From Caldilinea sp. CFX5 (GTDB lineage: Bacteria; Chloroflexota; Anaerolineae; Caldilineales; Caldilineaceae): a stretch of 39,165 nucleotides of DNA. Where the stretch lies: assembly GCA_021405325.1 (NCBI GenBank), contig QWII01000094.1, forward strand, positions 1 to 39,165. Reading direction: 5' to 3'. Within the stretch, counting starts at the first letter, position 1; each line of letters opens with the position of its first letter. The position numbers and the translations under genes were made by a program. A model generated the notes under the pieces. That model saw only the letters and a list, made by a program, of their open reading frames with translations, did no database searches and was not told the DNA's origin. Below, one piece after another: positions 8,304-16,700 of this stretch.

Positions 8304-9277
8304 GGCTTGCCTTCTTCATCGTACCAACCGTAGCGCTTGCGCATCTCCAAGATAAGCAGGTAGCGCTCCAGGGGTAGCCCCTTAAACGCGACATTCGTCG
8401 TCCCATAGATATAGCCACCGCCGGGGAGGGCGTGGCGCAACACATATTTGCACTGCTCAACAATTTGTTCTTCCGTACCGGTCTGCAAGAGGCTGCACTG
8501 CACCCCGCCCAGCAAACAGACTTTGTCGCCGGCCAGCCGCTTGATCACCGCCATATCCATATTTTTGGCCTGGCAGTCAATCGAATGCAGTCCGTGCGGT
8601 TCGCTCGCCAGGATCTGATCCAGCACCGGCATCAGGTTGCCGTCGGTGTGTTTGATGACGTAGTAGCCCATTTCTTTGTAGCCGGCCACCAATTCCTTGA
8701 GGTAGGGGGTGATAAATTGGCGGAACATGCGCGGTGAGAGAAAGGGGCCGCTGTTAAAACAGTAGTCAGCGCAGAGGGCAAAGCCATCCAGGCCGCACTC
8801 TTCGCGCAGATACTTGCCCCGTTCCAGCGCTTCTTGGACACGGCGCTGGGCCAGTTGGTGCATCTCATCGGCGCGCTCAAAGAAGGCGACGGCCATCTCC
8901 ATCATCTCGTTGCCGTCGGGGATGGCAAAGGTGGCGTCGCCGTGGCAGATGAGCAGATAGCGGTCGCCCACCTGCCGGCGGATCTGCCTGACCGTCGCCG
9001 CAATATCCTCCTTGGTATGCGGCCCGACGACCATGATAATGGCATAGTCCAGCCGCTCGGCTACCTCGACATAAAGGTCGGCATTGTGTTGGATCATGTT
9101 GATCCGTTCGAGCGCCGTGGTCGGGTCCCAGACGGCAGCGCCGCGGAAGAAATCTTTACCGAGCAATTCCGGGCCAAGTTGGAATTCCAACTCAAAGGTC
9201 GGTACAAGCCCGGGAACGGGTGGTCGCCGTTCCAAGGCAATCAGGGCGCGTTCTTTGGGTGTATAGTCACGTTGCAT
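8264..9277 (-). CDS. URO-D-like protein
   Basis: A 337-residue URO-D-like protein with N-terminus MQRDYTPKERALIALERRPP. The active-site strand is KHTDGN (H210, D212). After it come HSIDCQAKNMDM, LLGGVQCSLLQTGTEEQI and the terminal GGGYIYGTTN, a version of the GG-D-Q-LPFGTP loop in which the LPFGTP part has diverged. It therefore represents a different subgroup from 6080-7147 and 9372-10427. The ribosome site is weak. The 3' end overlaps the GNAT gene by 40 nt. It is preceded by a 16-bp hairpin element (9321-9353) that separates it from 9372-10427. Function is inferred only as a superfamily member. Confidence 0.84.
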   Translation of the reverse strand: MQRDYTPKERALIALERRPPVPGLVPTFELEFQLGPELLGKDFFRGAAVWDPTTALERINMIQHNADLYVEVAERLDYAIIMVVGPHTKEDIAATVRQIRRQVGDRYLLICHGDATFAIPDGNEMMEMAVAFFERADEMHQLAQRRVQEALERGKYLREECGLDGFALCADYCFNSGPFLSPRMFRQFITPYLKELVAGYKEMGYYVIKHTDGNLMPVLDQILASEPHGLHSIDCQAKNMDMAVIKRLAGDKVCLLGGVQCSLLQTGTEEQIVEQCKYVLRHALPGGGYIYGTTNVAFKGLPLERYLLILEMRKRYGWYDEEGKPCPELFTSMPMSP

Positions 9278-9320
9278 CGTTTGCTCGTTTCATCGTTGCC
9301 ATCGTTCGTAAACCGCAATC

Positions 9321-9353
9321 ACAAACCAGGTTTCTGGCAGAAACCTGGTTTGT
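9321..9353. repeat. Perfect 16-bp palindromic hairpin
   Basis: Arms 9321-9336 and 9338-9353 are perfectly complementary around one G; the core is AACCAGGTTTCTG. It begins 18 nt after the stop of 9372-10427 and ends 44 nt before the next gene. No T-run follows it on the transcribed strand. It occupies the same position relative to a stop codon as the family A and B elements but has unrelated sequence. Confidence 0.85.
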
Positions 9354-9371
9354 CGCTTACCAGCGTTGCGC

Positions 9372-10427
9372 CTATTGATAATTAAGTGCGGCTTCATACA
9401 TCGCCACAATGTTCTCCGCCGGGCTGACCACCTGGATGTTATGACAGGGCGCCAGGATATAACCGCCCCCTTTGCCCAAAATTTCAATGTTTTCGGCTAC
9501 TTCCCGCCGCACATCCTCGACGGTGCCAAAGGGGAGCGTCTGCTGATTGTCCATGGCGCCGTGAAAGATCAGCTTGTCGCCAAAGTCACGCTTGAGCGCG
9601 CCGCGTTCCATCCCTTTGCAGCGCCACTGAATCGGGTTGAGCAAGTCAATGCCAATGTCAATCAGGTCGGGGATGATCTCACGGATGGCGCCGTCGCTGT
9701 GGTGGAAGGCATAGACGCCGGCACTGTGGGCGAGGTCGATCATACGCTTCATGCGCGGCAGGAGAAATTCACGAATCATTTTGCGCGAGAAAAGCAGCCG
9801 CTCCTGACCGCCAAAATCTTCGGCCACATAGGAGAGGATCACCTGGCCGGGCAACTGCTCGTAGAGGCGGACGGTGTTTTGGTAACAGAAGGCAAAGAGT
9901 TTGTCGAGGCAGTAATGGACGAGCGCCGGGTTCTCCGCCAGATCCACATACGCCTGCTCCATGCCGCGCAAGTTCTTATAGATGAGAAAAGGTTCCGAAC
10001 CGCCGGCCTGGAGGGGATACTTTTCTTTGCCTTTGATCTGCTTGTGGACAACGGCATAGTCAAACCAATCCACCGTGGGCCAGGTGTAATTGCGTTCGAT
10101 TTCTTCGACAGTGTTGTACTGCGCCAGCGGATGGAAGATGCACTCCCGGTAGCGCCCGCCTTCATGCTCGATCCAGCGGTAGCGCATTCCATACATATCA
10201 TAGCCCCGTTTCAGCGGCGGGCCGACATATTCCGGTCGTGCACTGACCACGCGGTCGATGTGCAGTCGTTCAAACATCTGCCATTGGGTGGCACAGCCCA
10301 AATGTTGCCGCACCTTGCGCGTCGCCTCCGCTGTGCCCCAGTAATCCATTGGCAGACGGTCAGGCTTGGTACGCGCCAGAACGGCGAGCCAGCGTTCCTT
10401 GGGGGTCATTGACTCTTTCAGCGTCAT
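9372..10427 (-). CDS. URO-D-like protein
   Basis: A 351-residue URO-D-like protein, first of the array proper. The frame also allows a GTG at 10430; the ATG at 10427 is preferred because GGAG lies 7 nt upstream. The product starts MTLKESMTPKERWLAVLART. The active-site strand is FHHSDGA (H243, D245), followed by DLLNPIQWRCKGM, GAMDNQQTLPFGT and LAPCHNIQ (Cys near residue 328). It resembles 6080-7147 along its length, including TPKERW-type opening and AENIVAMYEAA ending. The upstream 260 nt to the aldo/keto reductase contain a hairpin and a family B repeat but no clear promoter. Methyl or C1 transfer is inferred from the superfamily. Confidence 0.86.
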   Translation of the reverse strand: MTLKESMTPKERWLAVLARTKPDRLPMDYWGTAEATRKVRQHLGCATQWQMFERLHIDRVVSARPEYVGPPLKRGYDMYGMRYRWIEHEGGRYRECIFHPLAQYNTVEEIERNYTWPTVDWFDYAVVHKQIKGKEKYPLQAGGSEPFLIYKNLRGMEQAYVDLAENPALVHYCLDKLFAFCYQNTVRLYEQLPGQVILSYVAEDFGGQERLLFSRKMIREFLLPRMKRMIDLAHSAGVYAFHHSDGAIREIIPDLIDIGIDLLNPIQWRCKGMERGALKRDFGDKLIFHGAMDNQQTLPFGTVEDVRREVAENIEILGKGGGYILAPCHNIQVVSPAENIVAMYEAALNYQ

Positions 10428-10532
10428 CACAATGCTCCATTTTCTTTTTTCGACAAGCAGGAGGCAGGAAGCGTACTCACGCTAGCAGTACTTGTACCAC
10501 GAAGCAGAGAGCGAAGGAACGGTCAGCGGATG

Positions 10533-10556
10533 AGCCATCTACCTGTCCAGATGGCT
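10533..10556. other. Short hairpin in the leader of the URO-D array
   Basis: AGCCATCT (10533-10540) and AGATGGCT (10549-10556) form a perfect 8-bp stem with an 8-nt loop, about 105 nt upstream of 9372-10427. It could be a leader structure or a weak terminator for the aldo/keto reductase transcript. I found no cobalamin-riboswitch B12 box here. Apart from this hairpin and the family B element, nothing recognisable is seen in 10431-10689. Confidence 0.4.
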
Positions 10557-10587
10557 AGGTTTGGCGTAGAGGCAGGATGCAAAGGGA

Positions 10588-10682
10588 ATAGAACGCGGAT
10601 TGGGCGGGTTCAGCAGATTTTATGGATTGCTTTGCGGAAAAATCCGCCATGCACTGCTGAACCCGCCCAATCCGCGTTCTAT
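10588..10682. repeat. Palindromic intergenic element, family B copy 2
   Basis: A perfect inverted repeat with 29-bp arms (10588-10616 and 10654-10682) and a 37-nt loop. It shares GAACGCGGATTGGGC with the copy at 3295-3373, but the inner half of the stem is different and still perfectly paired. It begins 8 nt beyond the stop codon of the aldo/keto reductase. Confidence 0.9.
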
Positions 10683-10689
10683 AGTCGCT

Positions 10690-11718
10690 TTACCAGCGAT
10701 GGCGGGGGGCTTTGAAATCGATCATCTTACCGGAGTAGTAGGGGACGATGGCCTGCTCCGGTTCGGCCACGGCGTCGAGGCGGGCGCGGTCGGCGTCGGT
10801 GATGGCAACGGCAACCGCGGCCAGGTTGTCCTCCAGGTGGGCCAGCGTGCGCGGGCCGATGATCGGGCTGGTGACGCCTGGTTGACGCATACACCAGGCC
10901 AGCGCGGCCTGACTGACCGTACAGCCCTTTTCTTTGGCGATCTCCCCGACCACATCCAGCACGCCATAGGCCAAATCACTAAAATGTTTCTGGGTGCGTT
11001 CGGCAAAGGGGCCTTTCATATCCCGCGCCACCCGTGAATCGCCGGGCACCTCTTGCCCACGCATATACTTACCGGAGAGGAACCCACGCGCCAGCGGCGA
11101 CCAGGGCAGAATCGCCAGCCCGTAAGTCTGCGCCAGCGGGATCAGTTCCCGCTCGATGCTGCGGTCGAGCAGATGATAGGGCGGCTGTTCGGTGACAAAG
11201 CGGTTAAGCCCCAGTTCTTTCGAGGCCCAGAGCGAATCCAAGACCCGCCACGCCGGGTAGGTGCTGGTGCCGAGATAGCGCACCTTGCCGCTGCGCACAA
11301 GATCATCCAAGGCGCGTAATGTTTCATCAATCGGCACATTGGAATCAGGCCGGTGGATCTGGTAGAGGTCGATATAGTCGGTCTGCAAGCGCCGCAACGA
11401 CGCTTCACACTGCTCAATGATATGACGGCGGTTGTTGCCGGCGGCCAGCACATCATCATCCGCCATGCGCCCGTGCACTTTGGTCGCCAGTACGACCCGG
11501 CTACGCTTGCCGTTGCGTTGCAGCGCCTTGCCGACGATCTCTTCACTGCGGCCACGGTTGTAGACGTTGGCTGTGTCCAGAAAATTGACGCCCTTGTCCA
11601 GGGCGGCGTCAATCATGGTCAGCGATTCTTCTTCCGGCGTGGGAAAGCCGAAGTTCATACACCCCAAACAGAGCGCACTCACCTGTACGCCCGTCCGTCC
11701 TAAGCTGCGATATTCCAT
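10690..11718 (-). CDS. Aldo/keto reductase
   Basis: A 342-residue aldo/keto reductase, a TIM-barrel NADPH-dependent oxidoreductase. The catalytic tetrad is intact: D48 (FLDTA), Y53 (NVYNRG), K80 (VLATKVHG) and H122 (LYQIHRPD). The N-terminus MEYRSLGRTGVQVSALCLG and the C-terminal NADPH-binding segment GVTSPIIGPRTLAHLEDNL are typical of the YajO/Tas-like branch. The start is supported by AGGAGG ten bases upstream. It is read from its own predicted promoter (11770-11798) and is separated from the URO-D array by a family B repeat, so it may be an independent unit. The substrate is unknown. Confidence 0.93.
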   Translation of the reverse strand: MEYRSLGRTGVQVSALCLGCMNFGFPTPEEESLTMIDAALDKGVNFLDTANVYNRGRSEEIVGKALQRNGKRSRVVLATKVHGRMADDDVLAAGNNRRHIIEQCEASLRRLQTDYIDLYQIHRPDSNVPIDETLRALDDLVRSGKVRYLGTSTYPAWRVLDSLWASKELGLNRFVTEQPPYHLLDRSIERELIPLAQTYGLAILPWSPLARGFLSGKYMRGQEVPGDSRVARDMKGPFAERTQKHFSDLAYGVLDVVGEIAKEKGCTVSQAALAWCMRQPGVTSPIIGPRTLAHLEDNLAAVAVAITDADRARLDAVAEPEQAIVPYYSGKMIDFKAPRHRW

Positions 11719-11754
11719 TGGTTTGCTTCCTCCTGGTTGCGACTGCGGTTATGA

Positions 11755-11773
11755 TGATCAAACAGGTTGATCA
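11755..11773. promoter_or_regulatory. Possible operator palindrome before the aldo/keto reductase
   Basis: TGATCAA and TTGATCA form perfect 7-bp arms with a 5-bp spacer (19 bp in all). The palindrome overlaps the predicted -10 box of the minus-strand promoter and lies 37 bp upstream of the reductase start, a geometry expected for a repressor operator. No regulator gene for it is identified nearby. Confidence 0.45.
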
Positions 11774-11798
11774 TAACGCAGATGTGACTGACAGCCAA
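11770..11798 (-). promoter_or_regulatory. Predicted promoter of the aldo/keto reductase
   Basis: On the minus strand, TTGGCT (11793-11798) and TATGAT (11770-11775) are separated by exactly 17 nt, a fair sigma-70 match (4/6 and 5/6). It directs transcription into 10690-11718 with a leader of roughly 45 nt. Confidence 0.5.
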
Positions 11799-11853
11799 AC
11801 CGCCCGTGATGCCCAGCAATTCCACCTGGCGACCATCGCCGTGGGCTTCTTTT

Positions 11854-11883
11854 TAGACACCTTGTCCGTTTTTGTGGTATACT
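11854..11883 (+). promoter_or_regulatory. Predicted extended -10 promoter of the Uma2 gene
   Basis: TAGACA (11854-11859), an 18-nt spacer and TATACT (11878-11883) preceded by TG in extended -10 position. The start codon is about 37 nt downstream, with GAAGGAG at 11908-11914 as ribosome site. Confidence 0.6.
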
Positions 11884-11920
11884 GCTGGCAGCAACAGTAA
11901 TTGTTCCGAAGGAGCAAGCA

Positions 11921-12502
11921 ATGGTTACGGCAATAGTTGATCCCGACCGCGTGACTTTGACGAAGGGCATCTACACCTACGAAGATTATCTACAATTGCC
12001 CAATGACGGAAAACGCTACGAAATTATCGAAGGAGTGTTATACGTGGCGAATGCCCCCAGTTTTCAGCATCAATACACGGTGCATCAGCTTGACCGTCAG
12101 ATGGGCAATTTTGTCAGTGAACAACGGGTAGGCTATATCATTCCTGCGCCTTTTGAAGTGCATCTATCAGCGCTTTCCCGTCCTGTGCAGCCCGATATTA
12201 CGTTCATCAGGGCCGAGCGCATCAACGTCCAGTCGCTCCAAATTTTTGAAGGAGCGCCGGATTTGATTGTCGAAGTATTGTCACCGGAGAGCATTCGGCG
12301 TGACCGTGTCATCAAATTTACCGCCTATGAAGCCGCTGGCGTCACCGAATATTGGATTGTCAACCCTCATGCCCGCACCGTCGAGGTCTACATCCTTGCC
12401 CGTGGCGAATATGCCACGCTAGGAGAATTTAAGGATGCAGAGACAATTCAATCGCAGGTGCTTGCGGGGATTGCAATTGTCACCAATTCGTTATTCGCCT
12501 AA
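11921..12502 (+). CDS. Uma2 family (DUF820) restriction-fold protein
   Basis: A 193-residue protein of the Uma2/DUF820 family, which has a PD-(D/E)XK nuclease fold. The family signature is complete: QPDITFI (D92), PDLIVEVLSPES (E118), RDRVIKFTAYEAAGV (K132 as the likely catalytic Lys) and EYWIVNP. The N-terminal YTYEDYLQLPNDGKRYEIIEGVL segment is also characteristic. These genes are abundant in Cyanobacteria and Chloroflexota as single-gene units, and their biological role is not settled. It has its own promoter and a strong GAAGGAG ribosome site six bases before the ATG. It is convergent with 12632-13612, with a perfect hairpin between them. Nothing links it functionally to its neighbours. 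Confidence 0.92.
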   Translation: MVTAIVDPDRVTLTKGIYTYEDYLQLPNDGKRYEIIEGVLYVANAPSFQHQYTVHQLDRQMGNFVSEQRVGYIIPAPFEVHLSALSRPVQPDITFIRAERINVQSLQIFEGAPDLIVEVLSPESIRRDRVIKFTAYEAAGVTEYWIVNPHARTVEVYILARGEYATLGEFKDAETIQSQVLAGIAIVTNSLFA

Positions 12503-12575
12503 CGTGACGAACTACGCCAACTTATTCTGATCCTGCGCGGCTTGAAGGTATTGATTCTCAACCGATAAATTACCG

Positions 12576-12612
12576 ATAGAAGTCCGGCTTTTGGCAAAAG
12601 CCGGACTTCTAT
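12576..12612. repeat. Palindromic element family C copy 1, between convergent genes
   Basis: Perfect 18-bp arms (12576-12593 and 12595-12612) around one G; the core is AGAAGTCCGGCTTTTG. A second copy at 22604-22636 has the same design with two compensated base changes. It lies 19 nt beyond the stop of the minus-strand gene 12632-13612 and 74 nt beyond the Uma2 stop, so it could act on both transcripts. Confidence 0.88.
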
Positions 12613-12631
12613 GCGCTTACACCATCGACAA

Positions 12632-13612
12632 TTACCGATAAACCAACGGCAGGTAGAGGGGATTCGCCCCCGGTTGACCGCCCCCGCCGACGGTCACACT
12701 CACCGAACCAATCGCCTCGCCCCCTTTGCCATCGGTGACGACATAGGTGAAGCTGTCGCTGCCGACAAAGCCGGCGTTGGGGGTGTAGGTGATGTTGGGA
12801 CCGCTACGGGCCGTCGTGCCAAAGCGGGCGTTGCTTACTGAGCTGATCGTCAAGGGATCATTGTCGGGGTCAATATCGTTTGCCAGCACATTGATGGTCA
12901 CGGCGACGCCGGCGGGGGTGGTTGTGCTGTCGGACAACGCCAGGGGAGCGTTGTTGGTCGCTGTCGGGACGGTGACATCAAAGACTGGACGCAACAGGGT
13001 AAAATTGCCAATCACCGTGACGGGGACGCTCATGTAGCCCCATAACGTTTCGCGATATTCGCCTTTTACTTCGCTGCCATCACTGGCACTGCTGGTTCCG
13101 ATCAAGCGGAACTGCCGTTGCACCGTGCGTCCGCTGGCGACCATCGTCACACGTTCGGATTGCACGGTGAAGGTCGTGCCATCAAAGCTGCCCGCAAGCA
13201 GAGGGCCGATCTTGATGGCTGCCGCGCCGCTGCCCAGGGTATGTTCGGCACTAAAGACCAGTGTCTTGTCCAGGCTGACATAGCCATTGAGCAGGTTGCC
13301 GGTTTGCGTCAGTTGCAACGAGAGATCGATGCTGCCCAAATCCTCGGTGCCGCTGAGCGGCGTCGTCGGGACAACCAGCGTATCGCTAAAGACGCCGCCA
13401 ACCACCACATTCAACTTCACCGCCCCCGCATAGGGGCCACTCAGTTGGACGGCGTTGTTTTGCCGGGGTTGCTCTTGCGCCACTTGCGCCAGGCTCACGT
13501 TGTTGTCCAGCGCACCGTGCAAACCGCCCCAAGCCAAAGAGCCGGCTAGCAACACAACCACCCCTGCCAGCATCAGCAAGCCTAGTGATAAGGTGTAAAT
13601 TCTCTTATTCAT
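12632..13612 (-). CDS. Secreted cadherin-like protein with YLPL tail
   Basis: A 326-residue predicted exported protein. Residues 1-27 form a signal peptide or anchor (basic MNKR, then a Leu/Val-rich stretch to LAGSLAWGG). The middle (about 55-215) is a beta-rich region of no family I recognise. Residues 225-305 are a cadherin-like/Big_9-type domain (NVLANDIDPDNDPLTIS, then GTTARSG, YTPNAGFVGSDSFTYVVTDG), a common adhesion module. A glycine-rich linker leads to the terminal LYLPLVYR, which matches the end of the giant protein at 22680-36965. AAGGAAC precedes the start. It lies 160 nt after 13774-17064, from which a palindromic element separates it. Surface or extracellular location is inferred; ligand unknown. 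Confidence 0.82.
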   Translation of the reverse strand: MNKRIYTLSLGLLMLAGVVVLLAGSLAWGGLHGALDNNVSLAQVAQEQPRQNNAVQLSGPYAGAVKLNVVVGGVFSDTLVVPTTPLSGTEDLGSIDLSLQLTQTGNLLNGYVSLDKTLVFSAEHTLGSGAAAIKIGPLLAGSFDGTTFTVQSERVTMVASGRTVQRQFRLIGTSSASDGSEVKGEYRETLWGYMSVPVTVIGNFTLLRPVFDVTVPTATNNAPLALSDSTTTPAGVAVTINVLANDIDPDNDPLTISSVSNARFGTTARSGPNITYTPNAGFVGSDSFTYVVTDGKGGEAIGSVSVTVGGGGQPGANPLYLPLVYR

Positions 13613-13643
13613 GTACTGTTCCTTGTTTAGAAGCTGTCGCAGT

Positions 13644-13742
13644 CACGGAGTGACGGCTGACGGTAGACGAGGTTTTAACCCTCGAACTCGAACCAGGAAC
13701 CCGGTCTTGAAAGACCGGGCTATCTTCAGCCGCCACTCCGTG
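13644..13742. repeat. Nested palindromic element, family F
   Basis: Outer arms 13644-13660 and 13726-13742 (17 bp, one mismatch; CACGGAGTG...) enclose a perfect inner hairpin, CCCGGTCTT (13700-13708) with AAGACCGGG (13711-13719). It lies 31 nt beyond the stop of 13774-17064 and 31 nt before the start of 12632-13612, in an otherwise featureless 160-nt gap. Confidence 0.82.
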
Positions 13743-13773
13743 GCTAAACCTTCACAACGTGCGTAACGCTGGA

Positions 13774-16700
13774 TTAAAAATCCGCCCGCACACACTGGGC
13801 CGCGGTCGGCGGCGTATTGGCGCTGCGCGAGGCATAGGTTGTGCTGATCTTGAGTTCGATGTCGGTTAACTGTTGCAAGTCCATGTCAGGCAGGATGCCG
13901 TTGGGCGAACCCGCGTTGATCACCACCTGCCAGCCATTCGACGCCAGCGGACGACCCAGAAAGGCTGGTGTGCTAAAGCCAGATGCGCCATTGCCCTTAG
14001 CGCCATTGATATCCCCGTTGAAGAGACCCGTCACTAGGTCGGTGGGTTGACCGGCAGGGAACTCCAATCCCAGCAAAGCGGCGGGGGGAATCAGGCGATA
14101 GTCGAAGAGACAACCCGCAAACGAGGTCAAGCCGACTTGCCCACTCTGGCTGATCCGCACTTGGCGATAGCCGAGGTTGCCGCCCTGGGCGGTGACCAGA
14201 TTGAGACCAACCCCGCGACTGTTTGGCTTGGGTTGACCGTTCCCGGCCACCTTGTGCAGCCAGAAGAAATCATAGCCCTGTGTCACCACCTGACCGATCA
14301 AGCCGTTGGTGGCGCTTGAGGCGGTGAAATTGAAGATCAATACCACTTTGCCATCAGCGCCCCTGACCGTGTTCTGGGCGACCCACTGGCGGAAGCGCGC
14401 TGTGCGTTCGGCCGGCAAGTTGGCCTCAGCGATCCCTTGACCCCGGAGAAATTTGTCTGTGAGACCGAGGACATGTTGGGCAACCGAGATGGTCAAATCC
14501 AACTCGTTCGTCTCCGCATCTTTGACGCCGCCCGGCAGGTTGGAGACCGCCACATCCAGGTCTTGCAGAAACTTGAGGATGTCGTTGGCCGTGCGCGCCT
14601 TGTAGATGTCGGAGATGCGGAAGTTGTTGGCGCTCAGGCGGGCGGTATACTCATATTCAGCGCGCCGGGCCGCCAGATAGGCCAGCCGCGCCGCGGTCTC
14701 CAACTGCGCCGCCAATTCAAGCCGCCGCGAATCGCGCACCATGCGATAGCTGGGGTCGTTGGCCGGCAGCGCCGTGGTGTAAGCATGTTCGCGCTTGGAT
14801 TGATAGACATCGTGCCCAGTCTGCCCGATCACGCCGTTGAACTGGGTCAACATCGACTGAAACTGCTGCACAGCAATGTCGATCTCTCCCTGCGCCTCGG
14901 CCATGTCGTAAAAGAGATTGCGCACCACCGCCTCGGAGTTGGCATCTTCGATCTGCACCTCGCGCGCGGCCTGGTCCAAGAGTTGCTTTGAACGTAAGCC
15001 CGCTTCAACAAAGGCGCCCGGGTTGACCGTAAATTCTGGCGGAAACGATATCCCAAGCGTACAACAATTGGCGGCGACGATGATCGCCTCCAGGACGGAA
15101 TTATCCTCGGCGCCTTTCAAAATGGTGCTCCTCACTCTGATGTTGCGCAGAGTTTCGGTATCAGCGCGCTTGACGATGTTGTCGCGTTTTTTGACCGCCG
15201 CCTCGACGGCCAGCCAGGCGACGCGCAAATCCTGGCGCGCCGTGCGCATGTCACTAACCAGGATCAACCAGTTGGTGCCATCGGGTTTGGGGGGCTGCCC
15301 ATCGGTGGTGCGATTCATGCAGGCGTCGAAGGTGTTACTCGTCGGGTCACACTCCTGGGTATGTGTGATCATATCATCGATGCAGGCGTACCACTCGGCA
15401 TCGGTGGCAAAGCCTTGTAGATCGCAACCCGCTTCGATCTGAATCTCATTGTCCACTTTGTTGTTAGTGGCCAGGATCGCCTTGGTCAAGTCTTGCTGGT
15501 TGAGGTCAAAGGTGCGCTCGGCATTTTCGGTTTGCAGTTGGATTTGCAGGGCGGCGTCGGCGGCTTCTTTGGCCTGCTCCCACAACCCTTTGTCGGTGCT
15601 GCCAAAGGCGGTGTGATAGGGGCGGGCGGGCGTGAAGCGGATGTCGAAGCCAAAGACATTGCGATTCGCCATCATCTGGCGGGCGGCTTCGCGCGTGTCA
15701 AGCATGGTTAACGCCATCTCCCCGACCAGCGAGCCGTCGGGGCGGGCGCCACTCGCCTGGCAATGACTACCGGACGGGGCGCTGGTGGCAAAACCGGCCA
15801 GCCCGATCATCTTGACATAGCCTTCCGCCGAACCACCACGATAGACCGTGAGCGCGGCGTTCTGGGCGCGCTCAACATCGGTGTTCGTGTTGATGTCGAG
15901 ATAGCTGAGGCGCGTTGCCATGTGATGTTGGGCCGTGAGTTTGCCGTCGTTGGCGCGGGAGAGCAACGCCCATTCACTCTGGGTGTAAAAGTCAGAGAGA
16001 TAGCAGCCATTGCCCAGCCGATAGCCGATGGCCTGGCTCAAGCCTTGCTGCGCCAACTCATACTGATACTTGGCGGCATCCAGCTTGGCGACCTCCTGCT
16101 TGACAAAGTTCTCGCCGCCGAGAAGCGCGCCGGCGCTAAAGTGCAGCCCCAAGGCATCGACCATAAATTGCTGGGCAAAGATCATGCGCAGATAGGCCGC
16201 TTCACGCACGGCCTGGCGCAACCGCGCCGGGAAGTTGCACCAGTCGAGGATCGGGTCGAGCACCTGACCGGCATGTTGTGGGTCGCGCGGGTTGGGATTT
16301 TCGGCATTTTGGCAGAGCGCAGCCGCATAGTCGGGATCGGCTTTCATGCGCGCGGCGGGAGCATAGACCGCCAGAAAGCCATAGATCTCGCGAGCGCGGA
16401 GCAGATCGGTAACGGCTGTGTCGATGCGCTGCTGGAGCGTGAGTACACCGAGGATGGGATCGGTGTAGCTGGCGCTAAAGCCTGAATTCTCATCAAAGTG
16501 GCGCACCAGGTCGTTAAAGTTCTTCGAGGCCCGATAGGGTGAGATGTCCTGCCGAAAGTTCATGCTGCGCCTGAGCAACTCACGCGCTTCGGCTTCCAGC
16601 ACTTTGTAATCGGGATAGAGCAGCGGCCCCGAGGATTGCAACACCGCTTGATCGACCACCGCCGCGCTGGGTGGCGTGTTGCTCAATGGTACATGTACCG

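Noticed and set aside
917..10427. Heme-biosynthetic uroporphyrinogen decarboxylase (hemE)
   Set aside because: There are six divergent paralogues in a row, with H-x-[CD]-G motifs typical of methyltransferase-type relatives and no other heme genes. None looks like HemE.
1..10682. CRISPR array, because of several repeats at intervals
   Set aside because: The repeats are few, lie in separate intergenic gaps more than 1.5 kb apart, and belong to different sequence families. There are no regular spacers and no cas genes.
10431..10689. Cobalamin riboswitch upstream of the URO-D array
   Set aside because: Searched because of the corrinoid theme. No B12-box-like conserved core was found, only a short hairpin and a family B palindrome.
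12632..12900. Calcium-dependent true cadherin
   Set aside because: The NDIDPDNDPL pattern fits bacterial cadherin-like/Big_9 modules, which only resemble cadherins. Calcium binding is not demonstrated by the sequence.
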